DNA from: Christensenella sp. | GTDB lineage: Bacteria; Bacillota; Clostridia; Christensenellales; CAG-917 | Assembly: GCA_022009775.1 (NCBI GenBank) | Contig: CP091723.1 | Location: 1,550,001-1,614,000, forward strand | Length of the DNA stretch: 64,000 nucleotides | Direction: 5' to 3' | Part shown: positions 55,437 to 64,000 of the stretch, piece after piece | Layout of the letters: every line of letters starts with the position of its first letter | Numbering within the stretch: position 1 is the first letter of the stretch | Program-made: the position numbers and the translations under genes | Notes under the pieces: generated by a model | Database searches by the model: none | What the model saw: the letters and a program-made list of their open reading frames with translations, nothing else | Told to the model about the DNA's origin: nothing

Positions 55437-56585
55437 ATGACACCTGATTTTTCTATTTTCGGAGAGACGCCGAGCGCACCTATCGCCATTATCGCGACAC
55501 CCGGTGCGGAAGAACTTGCGCAACTTATCGACAAGCGACTTATCACTCTTTTCAGCGAGTCTCATCTCGGAAAGAAACTTCACAAAGATACGTTCATTCT
55601 TAAAGCGGATTGCCCCCGTTTCACCAACGGCGACGCAAAGGGCATAATCTACGAGACCGTGCGCGGCAAAGATTTGTATATCATCTGCGACCCCGGCAAT
55701 CACGGCATAACGTATCCGTTCTTCGGGAAGGAAATACCCGTCACTCCCGACGAGCATTTTGAAAACCTGAAACGCATAATCTGCGCATGCACGGGCAAGC
55801 CTGCTCGCATCACGGTCATCATGCCCATGCTTTACGGCGGCCGTCAGCACAGACGCAGCGCAAGAGAATCTCTCGACTGCGCAACAATGCTTCAAGAACT
55901 TCAGAATATGGGCGTAAGCGACATTATCACTTTTGACGCTCACGACCCCAGAGTGCAGAATGCAGTCCCGCTTATGGGCTTCGACAACTATTTTGCACAC
56001 TATCAAATTCTCAAACGCCTTACTAAACAATTCCCGGACGTAAAACTCAACAAAGAGAGCCTTATGGTCATCTCTCCCGACGAAGGCGCAATCCCCAGAA
56101 ACGTTTATTACGCTTCCGTGTTGGGACTCGATCTCGGAATGTTCTACAAACGCCGTGACTATTCAACGGTGATAAACGGCCGCAATCCTATTATAGCGCA
56201 CGAATATATCGGTTCTTCCGTTGAAGGAATGAACGTGTTCGTGGCAGACGACATGATTGCAACGGGCGACTCCATTTTGCACCTTGCAAAAGAACTCAAA
56301 GCAAAGGGCGCAAAGAGAGTTTTCCTTGCGGCGACGTTTTCTTTGTTCACCGAAGGCGTTGACAAATTCAACAAAGCGTACGAAGACGGCATCTTCGACG
56401 CTGTGCTTACGACGAACCTTACTTATCGCATTCCCGAACTCAAAGATTGCAAGTGGTTTGTTGAAGCGGATCTTTCCAAATATATTTCGTATATCATCGC
56501 AGCCGCCAACTTCAACGAATCCGTTTCAAATCTTCTCGACCCGTCGCAGAAGATACGCGAACTCGTTGCAAGACTCAGCGACTGA
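55437..56585 (+). CDS. Divergent, long ribose-phosphate pyrophosphokinase
   Basis: Makes PRPP from ribose 5-phosphate and ATP. At 382 residues it is about 65 longer than standard Prs. Family landmarks: MPMLYGGRQHRRSARESLDC (flexible-loop and ATP region, with RQ), FDAHDPRVQNAVPLMGFDN and the PRPP-binding loop FVADDMIATGDSILHLAKEL. The segments between, for example LKADCPRFTNGDAKG and HFENLKRIICACTGKPAR, are unlike E. coli Prs. A clade of such long forms is known in Clostridia. Start ATG at 55437 has TAGGAGAAC upstream. A metallo-hydrolase gene follows by 17 bases. Confidence 0.85.
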   Translation: MTPDFSIFGETPSAPIAIIATPGAEELAQLIDKRLITLFSESHLGKKLHKDTFILKADCPRFTNGDAKGIIYETVRGKDLYIICDPGNHGITYPFFGKEIPVTPDEHFENLKRIICACTGKPARITVIMPMLYGGRQHRRSARESLDCATMLQELQNMGVSDIITFDAHDPRVQNAVPLMGFDNYFAHYQILKRLTKQFPDVKLNKESLMVISPDEGAIPRNVYYASVLGLDLGMFYKRRDYSTVINGRNPIIAHEYIGSSVEGMNVFVADDMIATGDSILHLAKELKAKGAKRVFLAATFSLFTEGVDKFNKAYEDGIFDAVLTTNLTYRIPELKDCKWFVEADLSKYISYIIAAANFNESVSNLLDPSQKIRELVARLSD

Positions 56586-56602
56586 GAGTAAAGGAGCATA
56601 AA

Positions 56603-57256
56603 ATGAAAATCACGTGGCTTGGTCATTCGTCCTTTCTGCTTGAAGAGAGCACGGGAACGAAAATAGTCACCGACCCGTATCATTCCTACGTCGGATACGA
56701 TATGCCCAAGGTTGACGCGGACATCGTGACGGTTTCGCACGCACACAACGATCACTCGTACGTCTCGGCAGTCGGGGGAGACCCGACGGTCATCAACAGA
56801 GCGGGCGCATACGAAATCGGCGGCGTACATATACTTGCCCAAAGGTCTTATCACGACGACAAGAAAGGTGCATTGCGCGGTCAGAATATCATCTTTAAAT
56901 ATCGCATGGACGGCGTTGACGTATGCCACATGGGCGACGTCGGAGAAGAGTGCAACGCAATTCTCGTCGAATCGTTAATGCCCGTCAACGTGTTGCTCAT
57001 TCCCGTAGGCGGAAACTACACGATCGACGCTGTGCAGGCAAAAGAATACGTTGACAAAATCATGCCCGACGTTGTCATTCCCATGCACTATAAGACCAAA
57101 GATTGCGAATTCGATATAGACAAAATCAACGAATTTCTCGATTTGTTTGACGACGAAAATATCGTATACGCAGAAGGTCCGACAGTTGAGTTTGACAGAG
57201 CGGATTTCGACGGCGAAGACACGAAAGTGCTCGTTCTAGAAAGACTTGCAAAATAA
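56603..57256 (+). CDS. Metallo-beta-lactamase-fold hydrolase (UPF0173/UlaG-like)
   Basis: A 217-residue member of the metallo-hydrolase superfamily: MKITWLGHSSFLLEE at the start, metal motif SHAHNDHSYV, further ligands in CHMGDVGEEC and VIPMHYKTKD. Related proteins (YtkL) have no proven substrate. It lies 17 bases after the PRPP synthetase gene with AAAGGAGC before the ATG, so the two are co-transcribed. A role in nucleotide or sugar-phosphate repair is possible but only an inference from this pairing. Confidence 0.88.
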   Translation: MKITWLGHSSFLLEESTGTKIVTDPYHSYVGYDMPKVDADIVTVSHAHNDHSYVSAVGGDPTVINRAGAYEIGGVHILAQRSYHDDKKGALRGQNIIFKYRMDGVDVCHMGDVGEECNAILVESLMPVNVLLIPVGGNYTIDAVQAKEYVDKIMPDVVIPMHYKTKDCEFDIDKINEFLDLFDDENIVYAEGPTVEFDRADFDGEDTKVLVLERLAK

Positions 57257-57266
57257 CAAAAAACGA

Positions 57267-57293
57267 TCGCCGTCACCTAAAAGGCGACGGCGA
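57267..57293 (+). terminator. Hairpin after the metallo-hydrolase gene
   Basis: TCGCCGTC and GACGGCGA with inner CC/GG form a long GC-rich stem, 11 bases after the stop. There is no clear T-run, so it may act with Rho or as an mRNA end. Confidence 0.55.
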
Positions 57294-57378
57294 GAAATAT
57301 ACTTCACGTTTTATATCCCCGAAAAAAATAAAATTTAATATAAATTATGCCAATAAAAGGCGTAAATCAGGAGTGTTT

Positions 57379-59176
57379 ATGGAAAAATACACCAAACAAG
57401 ATCTTGAATCAAAGAGTATTTTTTGAAATGCGTGCCCTTGCAAAAGAAGTCGGCGTAAGTGCGCCTACGAAATTGAACAAGGCAGATTTGGTGGATCTCG
57501 TTTTCAAGATTTCAAACGGTGAAATGGAACCGCCCGCCGCACCGCGTCGCGGACGTCCCAAAAAAGGCGAAAACACAGAAAAAATCGTTGAAACGAGTCA
57601 AAATACGGTGGATGCCGTAAAATCCGAACCGCAAAAAAGCGAAGTCGTGAAAATCGAAAAAAACGGTCAAACCGAAGAATTCGTGAGACCGAAATTCCAA
57701 CCGACCTATCGTTCGACTAGTTACGGCAACAATAACGGTTACAATAACAACAACGGTTACGGCAACAATAATTATAAAAACGGTAATTTCAACAATAATC
57801 AGTACCAAAAACCGCAAAATCAGCAAAAACGCAACTTCAACGATTTTCAGAACGGAAACGGCGGTTTCAATAAAAACAACGGGTATCAGAATAACGGATA
57901 CAACAATTATAACAACAACGGTTATAACAATCAAAGCGGCGGATTGCAAAAGCAGAATCAACAGCAAGTTCAGAATTTCAACACTCAGGTTCTCAACGAG
58001 AGTAAGGAAGTCGAAGAAGAATTGCTCGAAAGAGAAGGTTATCTCGAAATCAATCCCGACGGATACGGTTTTCTCCGCGTATTGAACGGCACTTTCAACG
58101 AAATGGACGCTTATGTGTCCACGATGAAAATCAAACAATACGGTTTGCGTAGGGGAGACTACGTTCATTCTCTTTGCAAAAAGGTTCAGGAAGGCAGACC
58201 TGCGGCTGTCGTCACCGTCACTAAAATCAACGGTATAGACGCTGAAACGCTTGGTATTCGTCCCAACTTCGACGATCTCGTGCCTATTTATCCCAACGAA
58301 AGATTGCGTCTGGAAACGACACCGAGAGAATACGCAACCCGTTGCATAGATCTCGTATCTCCTATCGGCAAAGGTCAACGCGGTATCATCGTTTCTCCGC
58401 CTAAAGCGGGCAAAACGACTCTTTTGAAGATGATTGCCGCGGCTATCGCGCAGAATTATCCCGAAGTCGAACTCAAAGTTCTTCTTATCGACGAACGCCC
58501 CGAAGAAGTCACGGATATGCAACGCTCTATAAAGGGCGAAGTGGTTTATTCCACTTTTGACGAACTTCCCGAACATCACACAAAGACGGCAGAAATGCTC
58601 CTTGAAAGAGCAAAACGTCTCGTCGAATCGGGCAAAGACGTCGTGGTGCTTCTTGACAGTCTCACTCGTCTTGCAAGAGCGTACAACATCACCATTCCGC
58701 CGACAGGCAGAACGCTTTCGGGCGGTATCGATCCCGGCGCATTGCACAGTCCGAAACGCTTCTTCGGCTCGGCAAGAAATATCGAAAACGGTGGCTCGCT
58801 CACTATCATTGCAACCGCGCTTATCGATACTGGAAGCCGTATGGACGACGTGATTTTTGAAGAGTTCAAAGGCACGGGCAATATGGAAATTCACCTTGAC
58901 CGCAGACTCAGCGAAAAGAGAATTTTCCCCGCAATAGACCTTGCAAAGAGCGGCACGAGAAAAGAAGAATTGCTCCTTACGCCCAGCGAACTCGAAGGTA
59001 CTTGGGCAATCAGAAAGATCCTTTCCACCGCAGACAACGCGGAAGCGACGGAAAATCTTCTCAATATGCTCATCAAGACTCAATCCAACAAAGAGTTTAT
59101 CGACCAACTCAACTTGCAACTTCGTGCGTTCCAGAAAGAAGGTTACGTGTGGCGCGGAACTAGCGGTAATAAATAA
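57379..59176 (+). CDS. rho: Transcription termination factor Rho with Asn/Tyr/Gly-rich linker, frameshifted
   Basis: The hexameric RNA helicase that ends transcription, about 598 residues. The natural start is the ATG at 57379 (CAGGAG upstream); one extra T near 57421 hides it, and correction gives MEKYTKQDLESKSIFEMRAL, a normal Rho N-terminal domain. Residues about 60-210 are low complexity; from 57716 to 57990 they are dominated by Asn, Tyr, Gly and Gln (GYNNNNGYGNNNYKNGN). The RNA-binding cold-shock domain (EGYLEINPDGYGFLRVLNG) and ATPase follow: RGIIVSPPKAGKTTLLKMIA (Walker A), LLIDERPEEVTDM, VVVLLDSLTRLARAYN (Walker B), and TGRTLSGGIDPGALHSPKRF (R loop). Confidence 0.95.
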
Positions 59177-59250
59177 TTGCTCGTTAATCGATTCTTTGTA
59201 TATCTAACGAAATTGAGGTATGCAAAGTCTAAAATTGAAAAAATATAATG

Positions 59251-59280
59251 AAAAAGCACTGCGGTTTTGCGGTGCTTTTT
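59251..59280 (+). terminator. Terminator of rho
   Basis: AAAAAGCACTGC/GCGGTGCTTTTT with a 6-base loop (one G-U pair) and a T-run. A T-tract of 14 lies further on, near 59327-59340. Confidence 0.85.
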
Positions 59281-59345
59281 CGATATTTTTTCTTCATTGT
59301 TCAAGCGAATAAAATAACTTAGTTATTTTTTTTTTTTTTTCACTA

Positions 59346-59374
59346 TTGACTTTATCTCGTCTTCCTTGTAAACT
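59346..59374 (+). promoter_or_regulatory. Promoter of the alkaline phosphatase gene
   Basis: TTGACT, 17-base spacer, TAAACT. A leader of about 170 bases follows. No PhoB-type box was recognised. Confidence 0.55.
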
Positions 59375-59504
59375 GTTGTTGACAATAGAAGAGCGACGTT
59401 TTCATACCGATTATTTGAAATCTATTGCTTTTTTCGACGTCAAACACAGAGACGAAAAAATAACTTTTCGTTTCAAAAATAAAGTTTCAAATATACAATA
59501 ACAC

Positions 59505-59536
59505 GGCAATCGTCGAGCATTCGTCCGATGATTGCC
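59505..59536 (+). promoter_or_regulatory. Leader hairpin before the alkaline phosphatase gene
   Basis: GGCAATC...GATgATTGCC with inner CGA/TCG pairing, placed just upstream of the AAAGGA ribosome-binding site. It could modulate translation; there is no T-run, so it is not a terminator. Confidence 0.4.
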
Positions 59537-59550
59537 AAGAAAGGACGATT

Positions 59551-60660
59551 ATGAAAAAATCCGCTTTTAAGATTCTTGTTTCACTCTTGCTTGTCGTCGT
59601 GACGATATTCTCGCTTTCGCTTGCGCTCGTTGCTTGCAACGACAACGGAAAATTTTCCGAGCTAAAAGGGCAGAGCGACAGAACGATACTTTTCATCGGG
59701 GACGGCATGGGCGACAATCATATCAAGGTCACGGAAGCATATATGGACAAGCAGTTGTTCTTTGACGATTTTTGGAGACCGGGTGATGTGATAACGAGTT
59801 GTTCCAATGAGTTTCAGGCGACCGATAGTGCTGCCGCTGCAAGCGCGATGGCAACAGGTCAAAAATATCAACGGGGCGAACTTGCATTTAAAGACGGAAA
59901 AAATATTCAATCTATATCCGAATATGCAAAAAGTTTGGGCAAAGGGGTTGGAATCGTAACCACCGATAAATTAAGCGGAGCAACGCCTGCGGGATTTTCC
60001 GCTCATGCTGCAAGCCGAAGCGATGAGAATTCGATAATCGAATCTCAACTTTGCGGCGACATAGATCTTTATTTAGGTGCAGGCAAAAGCGCGTATGAAG
60101 GCTACAAGGACAGATTTGAAGATAAGGGGTATACTTTCTGCACGACTTTCAGCCAATTGAGCGTTGAAAGCGGCAAGGTTATAGGTGCATTTTCCGAAGT
60201 CGTGAATTATGACTCTACTGACGAAACGCCGACTCTTGTGCAACTTGCTCAATTTGCAGTGGATTATATGGAGTCAAAATATCCCGGCGGTTATTTCCTT
60301 ATGATCGAAGCCGCACATATCGATAAGATGTGCAGCAAGGGGAGTATCGACATCTTCAAGATGATGCAATATCTTGACGAGTTTGACAACACAATTAAGG
60401 CTGTCAGCGCAAAATTGCAAGGCGTAGGCAGCTATTCGATGATTGTCACAGCAGACCACGAATGCGGCGATTTGCAGTACAACGGCGAGACCAAAGAGCA
60501 GATTGACAACAGCCTTATCAAAAAAGGTTATCACACAAAACAAAACGTAAGTTACTATGTCGATTGGAAGTTGAAATCGGCAAAGAACGTTTCTCTTCCG
60601 TCAACAATCGACAACACAGATATTTTCTTGATGCTCAAACAGCTTGTATCAAACAAGTGA
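59551..60660 (+). CDS. Alkaline phosphatase family lipoprotein
   Basis: A 369-residue exported phosphomonoesterase. The N-terminus has a signal with lipobox-like SLALVAC (Cys at about residue 29), predicting a lipid-anchored surface enzyme. Catalytic and metal motifs: TILFIGDGMGDNHIKV, ATDSAAAASAMATG (nucleophile Ser), IEAAHIDKMC and TADHECGDLQ. It is at the short end of the PhoA family. It is convergent with an anchored nuclease gene, so the two products could together free phosphate from extracellular nucleic acid. Confidence 0.9.
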   Translation: MKKSAFKILVSLLLVVVTIFSLSLALVACNDNGKFSELKGQSDRTILFIGDGMGDNHIKVTEAYMDKQLFFDDFWRPGDVITSCSNEFQATDSAAAASAMATGQKYQRGELAFKDGKNIQSISEYAKSLGKGVGIVTTDKLSGATPAGFSAHAASRSDENSIIESQLCGDIDLYLGAGKSAYEGYKDRFEDKGYTFCTTFSQLSVESGKVIGAFSEVVNYDSTDETPTLVQLAQFAVDYMESKYPGGYFLMIEAAHIDKMCSKGSIDIFKMMQYLDEFDNTIKAVSAKLQGVGSYSMIVTADHECGDLQYNGETKEQIDNSLIKKGYHTKQNVSYYVDWKLKSAKNVSLPSTIDNTDIFLMLKQLVSNK

Positions 60661-60771
60661 TGCTCAGTTGAAGGGAAGTGTCAGTTCACTCCGATATCGA
60701 CGTATCGGCAAATCGATTGCATTATGCACGATTACATTGAAAAATAGTCGTATTTATCGGCATTTTGAAAG

Positions 60772-60798
60772 GAGACCGAAAGCTCGGTCTCTTTTTTT
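60772..60798 (+). terminator. Terminator of the alkaline phosphatase gene
   Basis: GAGACCGA-AAGC-TCGGTCTC with T7. Confidence 0.92.
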
Positions 60799-60830
60799 AT
60801 AAAGTGTAAGTTGTTGTTTGTCGGTAAATG

Positions 60831-63272
60831 TTATTTGCTTGTCGTTTTCTTTTTCTTCACAAGCACGATCGGAAGGGCTACGCCGATTGCAACCACAACT
60901 ACGCAAGCAACGGCAATGCCTGCGATTTCTCCTGCCGACAATGCGTTTGTTTTGTTGTCCACCAACGGCTCATCCGGCTCGCCGGGTTGAGTGTTGTCGG
61001 TGAGTTTTTCAAGTTTGTCGAGCAGTGAAAGATAGCTCACTTGTACGTCTTGGCTAGATTTTTCGGACGATGAGAGCGAATGGAACATAGCGATTGCATT
61101 GGTGATTGCTTCGAGTTTCTCTTCTTTTGTGGCTTTGTCATCAACCGACTTGACGCTGTCTTTGAAAGATTCAACGGTGTGTGTGCCGACTTTGTCAATT
61201 GTTCTCGATTCTGTTTCGCCGCACTTTGTGCAAGTGTGCGACATAAGTCCCGTTGCCGTTTCGGTTGACGGTGTGACAAGGCTCCAATCACCGAAAACGT
61301 GCTCGCATATGAGCTTGGGGATCTCTTCGGTTTCAACCTGTCCGCACTTGGTGCAAGAACGGATCTTTTCTCCGACTTCCGTTTCTGTCGGTTCTTTTGA
61401 TACAGCCCAGTCTCCGTATGTGTGTTCGCACTCTGCCGCGCTACCGCCGTATGTTATGACAATAGAGTCGATATACGCAGCATTTGTGTCCGCATAGTTG
61501 ATTGCAAAGTATTTGTCTGATGTTGTGATATTCCAGATAGTGCCGTTTTCAGTGGCTTCTTTCGTTCCTTGGTCAGTACCGCCTGTTGCTGTTCCGCTTG
61601 CTTCGGCAAACGGAGTGGCTGATGTAAGAATTTGCCAGTCTTTTTCACCGGTGTTCATTTTGATTGTGATGGATGTTATACTTGCGGGAAGTGCAGTCGT
61701 GTTGAAAATGAATTGACTTACCTTGCTGCTGTTCATCTGAATTTTGTCGGTTGCTCCCGGATATATAAAGCCTTTTCCGTTCACACCTTCGGACGACCAT
61801 GTGCACCAAGCGTATGCTCCGGAGCCTGTAAAGCTTGATCTGTCTATCGTCAGCGAGCCGCCCGTTGCCTCTTTGACGGTGATTCCGGTAACAATTGTTT
61901 CGAGATCGCCGATTTTGCAAATGACGCTTGTCGTGCCGACAGAAAGGGTGGTTTTTTTCGTCACGCCGTCAAGCCATTGGCAAGCGGAGTTGTCAAGATT
62001 TCCCTTTGTGTTGTCGGAGTACGTTGCGGAGATTTTCAAGCCTGCCGGATTGAAAGGTTCGCCTTCGCTGTACACGGTTTTTGCAGGAGTTCCGCTCACT
62101 TCGATTGCGGTTACGCTCTTGACGGTGATTTGCGCCGTGCACTTGATTGACGGATTGTCCGTGCTTTGGCAAGTTATGGTTGACGTGCCGTTTGCAACAG
62201 CGGTGACTTTGCCTGTGTTGTCAATGGTTGCAACGTTTGGATATGAAGAAGTCCAAGTCAAATTGCGCTTTGCGTTTGCGGGCGCGATAGTTGCATTGAG
62301 TGAGATTTCTTGTCCGACAGAAAGCGTGGTTGTGGCAGGGGAGAGCGAGATGCTCTCGATATCCGCGCCGCCCGTTGTGTATGTGTCGTATTTTGCCGCC
62401 ACTGCTTGCAAGCGAGAATTGTAGCTTTTGCCGTCATAGCAATAGATTTTCGTTGCAAATTCGGGGTGATCGATGAAGGGATTGCGGTTGCCCTGAATTT
62501 TGTAAACCGCTTCGTTTCTTCTGATTTCTTCGGCGGTCGGCGGCTCTTGATAGTGCCACTTCATAAGCGTTTCGATATCGCCGATGGTTTTGGATTTTCC
62601 TTGACCGAGCACGAAATTGAGATGGAATTCATCACCCCAACGAGTTTCAACGTACATCAAAATTCTTGCCGTTGCTCCGCGGTATCCTTCGCCCGGATAG
62701 AAAACGTTGTCTGCCACATAGCAAAGGTTTTCGTAAGACGTCGAGCCTGCTTGCTTGACGATGTTTGACGCGGTTGTCGGCACTTCGCCGAATTGTTTGC
62801 TGCCGCGAGTTGAGTTGAGATTTTGTTCGGTAGGACGAAGGTGGTGGGCATCCGATCCGGCATCGCTTGTCGCACTGAAAGCTTTTCCGCCGTCTTTCGG
62901 CCATACATGTTCGCGGTTTGTCGAGCCGAATGTGCCGTTGAACGCAACGGATGTTCCGCTATAAAACCAAATTATGTTCCCGCTCTTGTTCGGGTCTGCG
63001 TCCGAAGTCTTGAAAACATCGCGCAATCCGTCATAAGAAGTCTTTTTCTTGTGAGTTTCAGTGATAAGTTGATCAAGTTTCGATCTGAAAGTCGCGCCGT
63101 TGCTTGACGTGTCCAACGGGGCATAATAGTCTGCGGCTTGGACGACTTGCGCCGACAAATCGAGAGATTTGATTTGATATTGCGCAAAGCCAAACAGCGT
63201 GCCGAGCACCAAAATTATCGCAAGAGCGATTGTCAAAGACGTCGTGAAATTCTTCAAAGCGGATCTTTTCAT
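60831..63272 (-). CDS. Surface-anchored endonuclease I family nuclease with Ig-like domains
   Basis: An 813-residue exported protein. A signal or anchor helix (about residues 11-30) is followed by an EndA/endonuclease I domain: NREHVWPK (119-126) and DAHHLRPTEQNLNSTRGSKQ (141 on), the Ca/Mg beta-beta-alpha type site, and NPFIDHPEFATKIY. Then come a BIG2 domain (IESISLSPATTTLSVGQEIS on, about 308-390), a second Ig-like domain, a jelly-roll-like region, two tandem CEH-x-(Y/F)GDW...CTKCG repeats (about 615-700), and a C-terminal membrane helix with KKKKTTSK tail but no LPXTG. It probably degrades extracellular DNA. AAGGAAG precedes the ATG. Confidence 0.87.
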   Translation of the reverse strand: MKRSALKNFTTSLTIALAIILVLGTLFGFAQYQIKSLDLSAQVVQAADYYAPLDTSSNGATFRSKLDQLITETHKKKTSYDGLRDVFKTSDADPNKSGNIIWFYSGTSVAFNGTFGSTNREHVWPKDGGKAFSATSDAGSDAHHLRPTEQNLNSTRGSKQFGEVPTTASNIVKQAGSTSYENLCYVADNVFYPGEGYRGATARILMYVETRWGDEFHLNFVLGQGKSKTIGDIETLMKWHYQEPPTAEEIRRNEAVYKIQGNRNPFIDHPEFATKIYCYDGKSYNSRLQAVAAKYDTYTTGGADIESISLSPATTTLSVGQEISLNATIAPANAKRNLTWTSSYPNVATIDNTGKVTAVANGTSTITCQSTDNPSIKCTAQITVKSVTAIEVSGTPAKTVYSEGEPFNPAGLKISATYSDNTKGNLDNSACQWLDGVTKKTTLSVGTTSVICKIGDLETIVTGITVKEATGGSLTIDRSSFTGSGAYAWCTWSSEGVNGKGFIYPGATDKIQMNSSKVSQFIFNTTALPASITSITIKMNTGEKDWQILTSATPFAEASGTATGGTDQGTKEATENGTIWNITTSDKYFAINYADTNAAYIDSIVITYGGSAAECEHTYGDWAVSKEPTETEVGEKIRSCTKCGQVETEEIPKLICEHVFGDWSLVTPSTETATGLMSHTCTKCGETESRTIDKVGTHTVESFKDSVKSVDDKATKEEKLEAITNAIAMFHSLSSSEKSSQDVQVSYLSLLDKLEKLTDNTQPGEPDEPLVDNKTNALSAGEIAGIAVACVVVVAIGVALPIVLVKKKKTTSK

Positions 63273-63477
63273 TTTCTTCCTTCAAGTTTAGAGCTTAAAG
63301 CCCTTTTTATTATATTAGTATATCATAAGCAAAGTGCAACTTCAAGTGTAAAGCAAATTTTGCCACTGATTAACTCAAGAAAGATTTTGCCAAAATCACA
63401 CAAATTATATCGATGGCGATTTTTTACGTTTTTGTCGTACTTTTGTACGTTTACAAAAAGGTTGCTTCGCAAAACTC

Positions 63478-63506
63478 TTGACTAAACGTGTAATCGGTGT
63501 CATAAT
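63478..63506 (+). promoter_or_regulatory. Promoter of the SufC-like gene
   Basis: TTGACT, 17-base spacer, CATAAT, about 35 bases before the ATG. The remaining bases from 63273 are AT-rich and hold nothing else recognisable. Confidence 0.6.
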
Positions 63507-63539
63507 TTCGACGGAAAAATACGAAAGAGAAGGGCTTAT

Positions 63540-64000
63540 ATGCTTGAACTTAAAGACGTGCGCTATTCTGTTGAAGAAGACGGCGTACAAAAAGAAATAA
63601 TCAAAGGCGTGAGTTTAAAACTGGACGAGAGATTTATTGCGTTCACGGGACCTAACGGTGGTGGCAAGTCAACGCTTGCAAAACTCGTTATGGGCATCAT
63701 AAAGCCAACAAGCGGAAGAATATATCTCGACGGAGTGGATATCACCGATATGTCCGTCACCGACAGAGCAAATTCGGGCATTGCATTTGCATTCCAACAA
63801 CCCGTAAAATTCAAAGGCATTACGGTGTCCGACCTTATAAATATCGCAAGTGGCAAATCGTTGAGCATTTCTGAGATATGCGAATATTTGTCAGAAGTGG
63901 GGCTTTGTGCGCGCGATTACGTTGACAGAGAAGTCAATGCAAGCCTTTCGGGCGGTGAACTCAAACGTATCGAAATTGCCGTGACGCTTGCACGCAAAGC
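63540..64000 (+). CDS. ABC ATPase resembling SufC, N-terminal part
   Basis: The gene runs off the right edge; 153 codons are visible from the ATG at 63540. Walker A is FTGPNGGGKSTLAKLV (about residue 35), the Q-loop is in AFAFQQPVKFKGITV, and the signature is ASLSGGELKRIEIAVTLARK. SGGELKR and the QQP block are typical of SufC, the ATPase of iron-sulfur cluster assembly, and of its relatives. Walker B and downstream partners (SufB/SufD) would lie outside the window, so a SUF role is likely but unproven. RBS-like AGAAGGG lies upstream. Confidence 0.8.
   Translation, partial: MLELKDVRYSVEEDGVQKEIIKGVSLKLDERFIAFTGPNGGGKSTLAKLVMGIIKPTSGRIYLDGVDITDMSVTDRANSGIAFAFQQPVKFKGITVSDLINIASGKSLSISEICEYLSEVGLCARDYVDREVNASLSGGELKRIEIAVTLARK

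Noticed and set aside
57512..59119. Open frame of 535 codons antisense to rho
   Set aside because: It is a shadow of rho: it has no family resemblance, no ribosome-binding site, and a Phe/Val/Ile-rich composition produced by the reverse of Glu/Lys/Asn codons. The same holds for antisense frames within ileS (17800-18558) and within the GT-C-like gene (42035-42880).
2041..59176. Widespread programmed ribosomal frameshifting
   Set aside because: Shifts go in both directions, lack a shared slippery heptamer or stimulatory structure, and fall inside conserved domains of genes not known to frameshift. Sequencing or assembly error explains them better.
1..64000. CRISPR arrays, insertion sequences, prophage or integrase genes
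   Set aside because: No regularly spaced direct repeats with spacers, transposase, integrase or phage structural motifs were seen on either strand.

Overview
The window is a chromosomal segment of a spore-forming member of the Bacillota (Clostridia-like, probably an uncultured lineage). The evidence is a germination protease (gpr), a YlbJ-type sporulation membrane protein, a large Alu-containing SRP RNA, Firmicutes gene order (pta-ackA-rpmF-plsX-rnc-smc-ftsY-ylxM-ffh-rpsP-khpA-rimM-trmD-ylqF-rnhB-yraN-rplS), and sigma-A type promoters with 17-base spacers throughout. No genus can be named from what is visible. No CRISPR array, prophage, insertion sequence or plasmid gene was seen.

Layout. 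1-13 kb: the start of an aminotransferase, an ArsB-like permease, a DegV lipid-binding protein, a membrane-anchored propeller/SH3 protein, an unusual alpha-CTD/WG-repeat protein, an anchored subtilase, rpsT, gpr, murI and an EF-G paralogue. 13-16.3 kb: a dispersed repeat, the SRP RNA, an ABC transporter pair behind an array of short palindromes, and tRNA-Gly. 16.5-24.5 kb: ileS, two RNA-modification genes, a sigma-like HTH gene, ylbJ and tmcAL. 24.5-41 kb: acetate kinase pathway, lipid and cell-division/secretion genes, ribosome biogenesis and ribosomal proteins. 41-52 kb: a large membrane protein resembling a GT-C glycosyltransferase, a small foreign-looking HTH/membrane pair, thyA-folA, a family 2 glycosidase, a phosphodiesterase, tldD-tldE and a GDPD. 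52-64 kb: lepA-hemW, a PRPP synthetase, a metallo-hydrolase, rho with an Asn-rich linker, an alkaline phosphatase lipoprotein, an anchored extracellular nuclease, and the start of a SufC-like ATPase.

The RNA and protein parts of the SRP pathway (SRP RNA, Ffh, YlxM, FtsY) are all present. thyA and folA form a one-base-overlap pair for dTMP synthesis. The phosphatase and nuclease are convergent neighbours that together could release phosphate from extracellular DNA.

Quality warning: 19 otherwise well-conserved genes contain 24 single-base frameshifts, most of them in homopolymer runs. These look like read or assembly errors. I therefore annotate each affected gene as one CDS over its full span, note the shift, and give lengths after mental correction. 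The most interesting unexplained items are the dispersed repeat (four copies behind three genes), the alpha-CTD/WG fusion, the ACAC-N5-GTGT array, the parS-like half-sites at smc, and the palindromic ylxM-ffh promoter.
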